Source: Tetramitus jugosus (lineage: Eukaryota > Heterolobosea > Eutetramitea > Acrasida > Vahlkampfiidae). From it: DNA of 64,000 nucleotides. Positions 1-10,038 of the stretch are shown here, piece by piece. Position 1 is the stretch's first letter; every line of letters starts with the position of its first letter. The position numbers and the translations under genes are program-made. The notes under the pieces were generated by a model, which saw nothing but the letters and a program-made list of their open reading frames with translations, ran no database searches and was not told the DNA's origin. The stretch lies in the NCBI GenBank assembly GCA_937625935.1, contig OW569356.1, positions 186,001 to 250,000 on the forward strand. The letters are read 5' to 3'.

Positions 1-587
1 GGATGGTTTTAAATCCCTATGAACCAAATGTCTATCTTTGTGTAAATATTTCAAACCTAATAGAACTTGATAGGTAATGAAACTCAAGACAGCCTCAGGA
101 ATTTTTCCAAACACCTTTGTGATATCAGCCATACTTCCTCCTTCCATGTATTCCAATGCAATAGAGATACTACCTTCATTGTAGAATGCTCCATAAAATC
201 CAACAAGTTGAGAGCAATTAGAAGAGTATAGAGCTTCCAATTCTTTTATAATTTGCTTTCTCTTCTCTGCATCGAACACACTTATATCCTTCATGGCAAC
301 AATCTTTTGGGTTGGCTTGTGAAGAGTCTTGTAGACAATACCGGAGCTCCCTTGTCCCAATGGTTCCATTTTCTCCAATTCTGATTGTTTCAAGCCTCTC
401 CACTCATCACCGATACTGAATTGGCCCTTTTTAAATGTTCCGCTCTGCGTTCTACACCAAGAAGAATCAATAGAACAATATTCTTTGAGACCAAGTATTC
501 TAACATACAGCTCGAAAAGTATTGAGTTACATACACTTGATAGTCTTCACTCTCTCCAGTTACATCGATCCTCAATGGTTTCTTCAT
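1..587 (-). CDS. MAP kinase kinase (MAP2K), 3' part beyond window
   Basis: Dual-specificity kinase that phosphorylates a MAP kinase in a cytoplasmic signalling cascade. Two exons are visible: 587-537 (17 codons from ATG 587) and 444-1, joined across a GT-AG intron at 445-536; the splice gives ...DYQ|SGTFKKGQFSIGDEW in frame. The 165 visible residues hold the glycine loop GQGSSGIVYK (47-56), the ATP-binding Lys in VAMK (69), the alphaC Glu in KELEAL (85), EYMEGGS, and the catalytic-loop start HRDLK (159-163). The MEK-type spacing and the VGFYGAFYNEGSISI block point to MAP2K and not MAPK or MAP3K. The DFG motif, activation loop and C-lobe lie off the left edge. An in-frame upstream ATG at 674 is possible but adds nothing recognisable. 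Confidence 0.9.
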
Positions 588-775
588 TGTTGTGAATGTG
601 CGATTCGTTCTGTTGGTTGGAATGTGTTCTCGAGAAGACTTCCCGTAGTCAGCAAGAGAACACATCCATAGCAACAGTCTATAGTCGGGGAAAGGAAAGT
701 ACTACTACGGATCATCGGAAAACTGCATGTGAAAAAGAAGCTTCCAAACCTTTTCTCCTGTCTGAGCTCAATTCT

Positions 776-1984
776 TTATTCTTCATCTTCATCTCCATCA
801 TCATAGTCGACAGCTCTTGGAGGTATGAGATGGCAGATACATTTCTCGGACTCTTTTCCACATCCATAACAGAAATGAGCACCACAGAGACAGGACATAC
901 TAGAACATCCCGCGCTTCTCTCTACAAATCTAGCACAAGATGGACATCGTTGGATGTGCTTGCTATCAACATATTGAAAAAAAAGAGCATCATTCGGATC
1001 CATGCCTCCTCCTTCCAACTTTTTCCACTTTTGGTAGCCGACACAAGTCTTTCCATAGTGGTAAGGAACTCTACAACTGAGACAATAGTGTTCTCTGCAC
1101 AGCTCGCACCTAAAATGACAATTATCCTCATTCAGATCATCATAGCTCACAATATACTTACAATCAGGAGTTGGACACTGAAGGAACTTGACTTTTTGGT
1201 TGGCAGTCTGACCAGAAACAGCGTATTCAAACGAATTTCTATAGAAGAGAGCCATTTGTGGCATGGAGAGCAAATGTTGCAAATCATCTGCCATAATCTC
1301 CTTGGCACACTTTGTGTTTGGGCACACGATTGGAAATGAGCGACTCTTGATCTTTTCCATGACATATTCTCTGAGACACTCGGTACAGACATGAACATTC
1401 TCACAAGCTTCATTGGCTTGACAGTTGATGGGCTTAAATGTCTCATCCTTGTCCTTCTCTTCAAAACAAATCATACATGTAACCATTACAATCTTTTCCT
1501 TTTGCTTGTTTTTGTTCTTGAGGCTGGCACTAGCCTCTGATGACTCCTTTTGTTCTTCAGCATCTCCCTTTGGTTCAGCAGACTCTTCAAATCTTGGTCT
1601 CTTTGGTTCTTCACTTGTTGTTGCTGTTTCTTGTTCCAGTTTTCGTTTCGTTTGTGTGTTTGTTGTGGTTGGCGTGGATTGACTCAATTGACTCTGTTGT
1701 GAATGATTTCTCATGAAATGAGCATTCTGTCTTCTGATCAATGACTGAATCTCCAACAGAATTTTCTTTCTGTGACCCACCTTGTCAACACTCATGTCCT
1801 TGAGATCGTCATTTGTCAATTGCAACAATTCTCGTCCAGAGATGTCATTGCTGGAGAATGTGCTCTGATACTCTGGTAGTTGCACGATATTGGACAACCA
1901 GTCAGTCACATCAGTCAGTGACCATGTTATGGGTTGGTTGGAATTCATCAAGGATGGTTCTTCAAAGGATTGAGTGATGCTCAT
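776..1984 (-). CDS. SAM-domain RBR (RING-IBR-RING) E3 ubiquitin ligase
   Basis: 402-residue single-exon protein. Residues about 19-85 resemble a SAM domain (WSLTDVTDWLSNI ... LLQLTNDDLKDMSVDKVGHRKKIL), usually a protein-protein or oligomerisation module. After a charged, low-complexity linker with a basic stretch comes RING1 (CMIC ... HVCTEC ... CPNTKC), an IBR (CPTPDC ... CELCREHYCLSC) and RING2 (CPSC ... CLC ... CYGC). The RBR catalytic cysteine, which forms the thioester with ubiquitin, corresponds to C360 in the AGCSSM motif. The tail is acidic (DYDDGDEDEE). The start is the only ATG that keeps the SAM domain. It lies 99 bp downstream of the SMC4-like gene on the same strand. Ligase activity is inferred from family; the SAM-RBR order is unusual. 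Confidence 0.88.
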   Translation of the reverse strand: MSITQSFEEPSLMNSNQPITWSLTDVTDWLSNIVQLPEYQSTFSSNDISGRELLQLTNDDLKDMSVDKVGHRKKILLEIQSLIRRQNAHFMRNHSQQSQLSQSTPTTTNTQTKRKLEQETATTSEEPKRPRFEESAEPKGDAEEQKESSEASASLKNKNKQKEKIVMVTCMICFEEKDKDETFKPINCQANEACENVHVCTECLREYVMEKIKSRSFPIVCPNTKCAKEIMADDLQHLLSMPQMALFYRNSFEYAVSGQTANQKVKFLQCPTPDCKYIVSYDDLNEDNCHFRCELCREHYCLSCRVPYHYGKTCVGYQKWKKLEGGGMDPNDALFFQYVDSKHIQRCPSCARFVERSAGCSSMSCLCGAHFCYGCGKESEKCICHLIPPRAVDYDDGDEDEE

Positions 1985-2082
1985 TGCAGTTGTAGTGTTG
2001 TCAGTTCAGTGCTGTTGTTGTGTGGTTTGTTTGGTGGTGTAGGAAATATCCCACAAAAGAAGGAACTTGTTTTATTTCTCCC

Positions 2083-5000
2083 TCAACGAGAAAAAAATTC
2101 CAGCAAAAGCTGGATGTTGAAAGTGTCGAGCGAAGCATCCAGCTCGTCACAAAGGAAAATTGACGACGGAAACACTCGCTGGAGAGCTAGGGAGAGAGCA
2201 CAAGCGCACAAAGCTTGTTGTCCACCAGAAAGCTGTGACACCGATTTCCATCCCATCTTGTTCGGTTTACACAAGAGGGAAACACCATTTTCGAACAGCA
2301 GAGTTTTATCCTTGAGTGAGGGCAATGGATGAGTATGGGTGGGTGAATAGCGAATAGACATCTAATAATGATAGTAATCAGCTTACCTCTGAATAACTGA
2401 TACAGCATTGATATTGTGGATCTAGTCCCTCAAATAATGAAGACAGGTGGTCGTTGACCAATGCACACAATTGGTGAAATTGTTGATATCTTTCTGTTGA
2501 CAATCTCTCAATTCTCACAAGGGAGTTTGCTGTGTTGATAGATTATTTAACAACAAATCCATTCATTCAGACAATCTAAACAGTTATAATGAACTTACCT
2601 AAAATGTTGTTTGTTTCCTCTATGGAGTGCTGAAGATTAGTGATCTCATGTTGCAGTAGTGATCCTCTTTCTATTGACTGTGATGCCGTTAGATCTAGAA
2701 CATGTTTAAAATACTTTGTTTCATCGACAACAAACATACCTCTATTTGAATTGTTGATCTAGTCTCCTGTATCAGGGAGTACATGGCATCAAGTTCATTC
2801 TTTGCAGATTTTAAGCTCTCTGACATTTCATTAATTTCCTCAGAACTTTCTGATGAAACAACAGAATCATACTCTTCGATGTGAATTGATTTGTGGAGCT
2901 TATCTCTCTGTCTTTCGAGGTCTTCAATCTCACTTACAACTTTCCTCTCTTTGTCCATAATACGAGCGAGATCTCTTTCGATCTTGTTCTTCCTTCGAGT
3001 GTCCTTACTTGTGTCCTGCTTTACCTGCACCAACTTCGTTTTTAATTCTCTTGATTCTGAACGAATTGCCTCTCTCTGTCGTTGATTCTACCTCCTTCCG
3101 ATCTGTTGGTTTCATCGTAGCATTGAGAAAATTTGGACTGTATTCTTTGGTTTTCTGTAACAAGTTCCATAATGTTCCTCTCAAGATCCGAAATTGATTC
3201 TCTGATTCTAATTAATTCGTGTGATTGTTCCTTCTTCAATTCTTCCAGCTCATCTACTGACTTAGTGCAATCATCTGTATCCAGGGAGAAAAAGTTAATA
3301 GAACTATTCTTTGATCGGAAACGAACCTCTCCACTGCTATGATAAATCTCGCCGGAAAGAGACACGATGTTTCTCCTTACACTTTTGTCCACAGAACACT
3401 GTCTCTTTAAATTCATACTAACATCGTTGCTATCTGATATCCACCAATTTTTCGTGTACTTGTTGATGATACCTGTCACTTTCGGATTTGACGTGATGAT
3501 CTTGGACATCTCGATACAATCAGTTTCAATGCAAGTTCCTCTCTCCTCGAGGTGGTGCGAGGTGACGATCTCGCATTTTACCACTCCTATTTTGTTTCTC
3601 TTGAAGTAATCGATGACCTTGAGGGCTGTGTTTGATGAATCCACAATAACTGTGTTGACAATAATTGGTTGGAGGACGGAACTGACGGCAAGATCATACT
3701 TGCGATCAAACATGCAAAGATCGGTAAGATTTCCAAGAACCCCCTCGGTTGAAGCTTGCAAGATTCTCACAATAGTCATGAATTTCTTCTGTTCATACAT
3801 AGATGAACCCTTCCTTTCATGTATGTTGCGATTTAAACGCTCAATGTTGCTCCTAATGTCCACTTCCTGGTTTTTTAGTCTCAAAATATCCGCATGAGCC
3901 TTGTCTGACTTATTTTGGTTTTGGGACAGTTGGGTCTGCAATTCCTTTCTCTTATCCTCTAATTCTTTCTTTGTGGTTTCTGCAACTCTCTCTTTTTGAT
4001 GATTTGATACGAGGCGTAAGTATTTAGGGTCAGTGCTCAACTTGTGAATACTTTTCTCCAGTGTCTTGATTTCTTCAAACTGTGATAGATCCCTAACTCG
4101 CGCCTTCTTAAACTGTTAGCATTAACAAACTGTAATTTGAAACAGATATTAAGTCTTACCTCCTCTTCTTTCATCTTCTTCAGCTTTGAAGATAAAGCGT
4201 CATGGTGTGTTGTAAAATGCTCATTTTTTGCTCTTAAGGAATCCAACTCAGCGATGACTTGAATCTTTCTTTTTGTAATTCGGCAATTCTTTCGTTTGTA
4301 AGTTTCTTCTTCAGTTTGAATTAAATCTTGTTTGGATAGTAGTTCTCCAAGACCAAGTGTTTTCGTCTGTATCTCGTTGGTCACACTGATAAGTTTCAAC
4401 TTCTTCTCCTCTTCATGGATGCTACACTGCTGGACATCATTTAGTAGCTTACAGCGATTCTTGGAATATTTTAGCTTTTCTCTGGTCTTCACCTCTATCT
4501 CTCTCTTCACATGATTATACTTCATTCGGTTCAGCTCATTCAATCTCGATAGATACCCATTTTGTTTCACCTTGTAATTGTTTAGTTCTTGGATATAATC
4601 ATTGAATTCATTCATCTTAGGCTGTAACACACTAAGCTCAGATCTCTTCGAGATTAACTGTTGTGTCTGGTTGTGGATCCCTAATTTTAGTTCAGATGCT
4701 CTCTTTCTCTCTTGGTTCACCTCATCCTTCAAGGTATCTAGACCAATGAGAGTTTCTAACTCTTCCATCATTTCGACAGGTTTCCTCTGAGCTAGTCGAA
4801 CTGTCGAGTGCTGCAAGATGATGAATCTCTCAGGAAAATTAATATCCACACCAAATGACTTTAATGTGTGTTGAACATTTTCCTTGGACACTTTCTCCGT
4901 TGAGTGTCCACTGAGAGTCATCTGATATTGACTCTTGCCTCTCTTATCTATCGATCTCGTAAGAGAAAGTGAATTGACATGGAAATTGGTCACATTATCA

Positions 5001-5639
5001 ACAACATCAAAGTTCAAAGTTACTTCAGCGGTAGGAGAAGTTTCCTCGCTCATTAACTCTCTGTTTATCAAAGAAGTAAGATCTGAGTGGGAAAGATTTT
5101 AGTGGTTAAGTTCAGTAAAAGAAGAAAATTTTTCATGTGAATACAACAATTAAACCCTACTCTTTGAACGAATGTCTTTGGACTGGAAGCCAAACACGAA
5201 GCAAATGGCATCAAAGAGATTGCTTTTGCCACATCCATTAACCCCAACAATGCTGAAACAAAAGAGTGATCATTAGAGGTAAGTAGTATGTACATTTACA
5301 AAAAGAATAACTTCAAAATGAGCTATACCATGTGAATCTAGAATCAAACGGTCCGACCTCATGTCTCTCCTTGTAGCTCTTGAATCCTTGCAATACAACG
5401 CTTGTCAAAATCAGTCTCTGCTTCAACTTGAACTTTTCCTTACTCAGATTATCATGTTTATTCACCTCTTCAGCTCTGTCATTTTTATGATTTTCAGTTT
5501 TTGTATTCGAACTTTCCTCACTCTCACTATCGCTGTGATCGTATACAACTCTTCTGCGCTTTGCCATTTTCTGTTTTCCTTTCGGGGATTTTTGGAATTG
5601 AGCGGCAATTTTCTCGGGGGCGGTATGGCATCGATTCAA
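2083..5639 (-). CDS. SMC4-like chromosome ATPase, eight exons, truncated head
   Basis: Structural-maintenance-of-chromosomes ATPase, closest by eye to condensin SMC4. Exons: 5639-5329, 5252-5161, 5082-4160, 4112-3092, 3056-2740, 2677-2599, 2529-2387, 2310-2083; all seven introns are GT-AG (76, 78, 47, 35, 62, 69, 76 nt) and the sum is 1037 codons plus stop with no frame break. Order: acidic N-terminus, QGFKSYKERHEVGPFDSRFT, Walker A GVNGCGKSN, FVFGFQSKDIRSKNL (SMC4-like), coiled coil, hinge (GVLGNLTDLCMFDRKYDLAVSS), shorter second coil, signature LSGGQQALCACAL, Walker B FLCDELD and D-loop ASLD. Translation stops about 14 residues after the D-loop, so the H-loop strand is absent. At 1037 residues it is shorter than typical SMC4 (about 1200-1300). 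Starts at ATG 5639 or ATG 5567 (MAKRRRVV) are both possible. Confidence 0.82.
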
Positions 5640-5946
5640 AAGTTCTGCAAACAGCTGTTGATGAGATCTCTATGTTAGTCTCCTTGTTGTAACATTTGAA
5701 ACTCAAGAGATGCTGACCGCTCACTCCTGCGTAGTTGTTCGACAGATATCAGTTAGGCGGACCTAGGTTGGAAATTCCATCATCTATCAGAGGCCGGCCT
5801 CCCCATGTCATTGCCGCGTTCCAACATGGGGTTCGGTTTGTCCAATTTGCCCAGAGTGACGACATCAATACCCAACAACGCAGCACGCCAGCGTGTTAAT
5901 TTCACACGACAACAAACAAAACTTTTGATAGCAAGTTCTTCATGCC
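5640..5946. promoter_or_regulatory. Divergent spacer between SMC4-like and acyl-CoA oxidase genes
   Basis: About 307 bp between two divergently transcribed genes, so it should hold both promoters. It is more GC-rich than most spacers here. I see a 10-bp perfect palindrome AGGCCGGCCT at 5791-5800, immediately followed by an 8-bp inverted repeat CCCCATGT (5801-5808) / ACATGGGG (5824-5831) with a 15-nt loop. No RNA gene is recognisable. Regulatory function is inference. Confidence 0.4.
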
Positions 5947-8279
5947 ATGCAGACACCGATCAGTGACTCACTATTCAACCTCACCAACAGCAATAATGGT
6001 GCTTCCTTGAGCAACACATCTCTCAACGGAAATGAATCTACTGATTCAGTTGTTTACAATTGCGCCACAGCAAATCACACACCAACATTTCCGTTGGAGG
6101 TCATGGCCGATGCGCTCTACGGTCGAGAATTTTCTCGAATGGAGCGACAACAAGTATACAAGCTCTTTGATCAACCAGAGCTATTGAGCAAACAGCTGTA
6201 TTCGTTGGACAAGTTTGAGGCAAGAAAATTTGTGGAGAAACAAGCAAGAATTGTCTTGCAAGATCCAATGATGGCCATGTATCGCATCAAACAAGAACCC
6301 ATCAAAATTGTTCATCGTATCACAATGTCTGGCATGTTGAATACGAGCTTGGGAACTAAAAGTATGTGTCATCGTTTTGTTTGTGTGTTTTTTTGTTTCA
6401 TTCGCTTGTTGCTTACACACTGAATGTGTGTGATCCCTTTGTTCACATGTGTTACCATGAAAGTGGGTGTCCAGTCTGGCTTGTTTGGTGGATCAGTGCT
6501 AAACTTGGGTGGTGAACGACATGCGCACTTGCTTGCACCTATATCAAAGCTTGAGTTGGCCGGTTGTTTCTGTATGACTGAATTATTGCATGGTATGGTT
6601 TTTTGTTGTTATTCTTTGGCCACGTACCAATGTCCGTGTCGCTTCGCTCTTTTGTGTGTTGGTTACGTAATCTCACTTACGAATGACGTCAATGTCTGGA
6701 ATTTTTGTTTTTCATCTGGAATAAATTCATTGCAGGCTCCAACGTGAAAGGCTTACAAACAACGGCCACGTACGACCCCAAAACAGAAGAGTTTGTCGTC
6801 CATACCCCAAATAAGGGCGCAATCAAGTGGTGGATCGGAAATGCTGCTTTGAGTGGTCAGATTGGCACTGTGTTTGCTCGTTTGATTGCTCAGGGAAAGG
6901 ATCATGGCGTCCATGCTTTCCTTGTTCCGCTCAGAGACTTGAAGACTCATGAGTTGTGTCCTGGTGTCATTATTGGTGATTGTGGTGATAAGAATGGACT
7001 CCATGGTGTTGACAATGGCTTCATTGCATTCAATCAAGTTCGTATCCCTCGTGTAAACTTGCTCAACAGGTTTGCAGACGTGCTACCAGATGGTACATAT
7101 ACATCCCCGATCCCAAGTGAGAACAAAAGATTTGCTAGTTTGTTGGGTGAGCTCATCACTGGCAGAGCATCCCTATCAGTCAACACAATGAACATTAGAA
7201 GAAAGGCCACCTGTATAGCTACGAGATATGCTCATCAGAGAAGACAATTTGGACCTGACGAGGACAATGAAATACCCATCATTGATTATCCTTCCACTTG
7301 TGTGAGACTCATGCCAATCATTGCTTCATGCTATGCGGGTGAGTTTGCACTCAGAGCTGTAATGATCAAGTATGCACGTTTGTTTGACAAGTCACAGGAC
7401 AGGAGCAAGAGCCTCGCTGAGACACATGCTCTCATCTCTGGTTTGAAGGCTGTTTTGACAACAGACACCCAGAGATCGTTGCAAGTCTTGAGAGAGTGCT
7501 GTGGAGGTCATGGGTATAGTGCCTATTGTCACATTGGCATTCTTTCAAATGATAATGATATCATGCAGACCTATGAGGGAGATAACACTGTTCTTGTCCA
7601 ACAATTAGGTGGCTACTTATTGAAGAAGTTTTCGGAGCAATTTAAGGGCAACCTGCTCGTTGATGGTTTAAATTTCTTGAAGAAGCAGATTAGCTCTACA
7701 GTTGTGCAACGAAATCCTGTCATTACTCGAGTGACCGTTAAGAATCATCTCTGTGATTATACTTATCATCTAACAGCTTTCGAATACAGAACTGCCAAGT
7801 TGTTGACTGATTGTGCAACGAACTTCAGTGCCAATAAGAAGAAAATGGGTCAATTCCGTGCGTGGGCCTCTGTCGTTCCAACCATGCTGAAGTTGGGCCG
7901 TGCTTACATGGAACAATACTCTCTTGAACAATTTGTTGAAGTGATTCAATCCACCCCCAGCGAGCACACGCAAGTGAGACAAGCTTTGAAAGAAATGTGT
8001 AAAGTGTATGCTTTGTCGATCATGGACAGATGTGCAGGAGAGTTTGGAGATTTATTCCGAGGAGGTAAAACTAGGGCTGTCAGCAAAGTATTTGGAGAGA
8101 GTTGTGTGGCAATGAAACATCACTCATTATCGTTGGTTGATGCCTTCGAAATACCAGACTTTCTACTCGATGCCCCAATTGGCCTTTCCAACAGTAACTA
8201 TCTCGATAATTTGTTGCATTATACGGAGGTGAAGAATCCCGAGAACGCTGCTGCATTCACTCTTCTATCCAAACTATAA
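5947..8279 (+). CDS. ACOX: Peroxisomal acyl-CoA oxidase (PTS1, SKL)
   Basis: FAD-dependent oxidase for the first step of peroxisomal beta-oxidation: acyl-CoA plus O2 gives trans-2-enoyl-CoA plus H2O2. Exons 5947-6361, 6464-6592 and 6736-8279 (introns of 102 and 143 nt, GT-AG) give 695 residues, normal for the family. The joins restore GTKMGVQSGLFGGSV and LLHGSNVKGLQTTATYD, both typical ACOX blocks. The middle-domain KWWIGNAA and the C-terminal RECCGGHGY and YEGDNTVL motifs are present; E462 in YEGDNT is the expected catalytic base. The last three residues are SKL, a canonical type-1 peroxisomal signal read by PEX5. A PEX7 gene lies elsewhere in the window at 33176-34249. Confidence 0.96.
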
Positions 8280-8307
8280 ATTATCAACGCTAAATTTTCA
8301 ACACTTC

Positions 8308-9771
8308 TCATGATTTGAAATTCTTCTCAAACTTGTCCACCCATTCGGCAGTCTTTTGGAGATAAAAATCGGGCTCGTTTGGAAGATAGTTTTTGTAGTC
8401 TTCAGTGTTACCGGAAACACTAGAAACGTACTGAGCGGGTACAGCAGGTTCGATTTGTGTTCCTTCGTGCCACTCATTGTAACTAGTAATAGAAATGATT
8501 GATGGTGTTGTATCGATTGCGCTCTGCCACATATCATCATAGTATTTCCCGTTTTTACGATCTCGAACATTATTCTCATTCCAGGGTCTGATCCGAGTAT
8601 CTATATAACCTGGGGCAACAGATGGAATAAAGAACAGTCCATGTTTTTCTGCAAATGAGTGAATGGACTTCCAATTCGAAGGAGTGCTACCATGTGTGAA
8701 CCGAGTGGCACCAAAGTAAGTATAAAATCCATCAAACCCAGAATTCTTAAAAAATGCCTCTGAAGACAGCTTGTCAGTGTATAGGCCGATCAAAATAGAA
8801 TCATAGGACTTATCTCCATTACTCTGTCTCATTAATTTGTGAATTGCGTTATTCCATTCATTGGCCTTGATCAAATACGAATCATAAACATAAAATAGTG
8901 GCATTGCGACTTGATCCTTATCACTTGAACTCTTACTTCCAGTGTGAAGGTCACTTCGTTTCACACGATAGAATGCACTTGAACCACCATATGTATCAAT
9001 CAAGAAACGTGCATCGTTCAATGTTGATTCAGCTGTTCTGTCACGATACGGCTCCAAATGAAACACAATCAATACACCAAGCTCCTCTGCCACAGAAAAC
9101 AACTTGTTCAAATAATCGTGCTCCGATTGAGCCTGTTTCTGCGATATATTGTCATCTCCACGACCTCCCCAGTACGACACGATAATGGTTTGAATGTGAG
9201 CCTGATCTCTAATCTCTGTTAAATGATGCTTCATGGTAACTTCATCCAGTGATGAATAGAGGCCAATCTTTGGGAAGTAATCAGCACCAATCTCATTCTT
9301 GTCCACATTGGAAGGTTGATTAATGTTCTTGAACATGGCATTGGTCGATGGAGTCCAATGAGGTAACACTTTGTGATTCCAGTGATCATAGGATCCATCA
9401 TGCTCCTTGTTCCGATACCATGCATAATAAAAGATGTGACTTCGCGATGATGTTGATACCTTTGAAGCTTTTGTTGCAACGACAAGCGGAGCAGTAAGTG
9501 TGTCGGATTGAGTTTTGGCGCCTTTTTCATCGGATGTCGGAGTTGAAGTCTGATTATTCACGACGTCAGACAAAACGTCCGTGCTCTGTTGTTGCTGTTG
9601 TGTCGCAATGTTCAGCATGCTGACTGACGAAGGCGACTTTAGCTCTGGCAAATGAAAGTGCATCAAACAGTAGACAAAAACACAGAAAACAATCAGTGTC
9701 AAGAACAAAATTCTCCTGTTTGATCTGATACTAAAGGCAGTGTTCGGTTTCAGCCATCCACTCTTGTGCAT
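8308..9771 (-). CDS. MANEA: GH99 endo-alpha-1,2-mannosidase, type II membrane protein
   Basis: Glycoside hydrolase family 99 enzyme; animal members cut glucosylated mannose from N-glycans in the Golgi. The 487-residue protein has a short cytoplasmic N-terminus, a signal anchor at about 21-40 (ILFLTLIVFCVFVYCLMHFH), a Ser/Thr/Gln-rich stem and the GH99 domain from about 110. Visible family blocks are FYYAWY, GLYSSLD, VSYWGGRG, FHLEPY, GFDGFYTYFGATRFTHGS and PGYIDTRIRPWN. The catalytic-site block is EWHEGTQIEPA, with E433 and E436 matching the two conserved acidic residues. It is single-exon and ends 29 bp from the convergent acyl-CoA oxidase gene. Topology fits a Golgi resident enzyme. A lysosome-like role in digesting food glycans is an alternative. 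Confidence 0.93.
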   Translation of the reverse strand: MHKSGWLKPNTAFSIRSNRRILFLTLIVFCVFVYCLMHFHLPELKSPSSVSMLNIATQQQQQSTDVLSDVVNNQTSTPTSDEKGAKTQSDTLTAPLVVATKASKVSTSSRSHIFYYAWYRNKEHDGSYDHWNHKVLPHWTPSTNAMFKNINQPSNVDKNEIGADYFPKIGLYSSLDEVTMKHHLTEIRDQAHIQTIIVSYWGGRGDDNISQKQAQSEHDYLNKLFSVAEELGVLIVFHLEPYRDRTAESTLNDARFLIDTYGGSSAFYRVKRSDLHTGSKSSSDKDQVAMPLFYVYDSYLIKANEWNNAIHKLMRQSNGDKSYDSILIGLYTDKLSSEAFFKNSGFDGFYTYFGATRFTHGSTPSNWKSIHSFAEKHGLFFIPSVAPGYIDTRIRPWNENNVRDRKNGKYYDDMWQSAIDTTPSIISITSYNEWHEGTQIEPAVPAQYVSSVSGNTEDYKNYLPNEPDFYLQKTAEWVDKFEKNFKS

Positions 9772-10038
9772 CAGAAAAAGCTTGTTGTTTTTGCTTCTGT
9801 TATTTTGCCCGCCATTCTCCGCCGATCCTATTGGAACCTGGGAGTTTCGGTGTGTTGGAATCGGTGAATCTCACCTTGACACGCGACATTTTTGTCTCTC
9901 GTTGGAAATGCAGCCAAGAAAAACGCAATCAAATTAATCTATATATTCACTACCCAACGCGAGTAGCTGAACAACCTCACACACAAGCTTCTTGATCCTG
10001 AAACAGTCTTCTACCAGTACTACCATTGAAAAATCAAC

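Noticed and set aside
596-1339. 247-codon + strand frame opposite the SAM-RBR gene
   Set aside because: Overlaps a gene with a clear domain set on the other strand; no domain of its own; shadow frame.
2083-2100. Frameshift in the A7 run to explain the short SMC4-like C-terminus
   Set aside because: Neither alternative frame past the stop shows an H-loop or similar strand, so a one-base indel does not restore a family-like end.
5501-5724. Small frames on both strands around the SMC4-like start
   Set aside because: They lie opposite exon 1 or its leader and have no domain.
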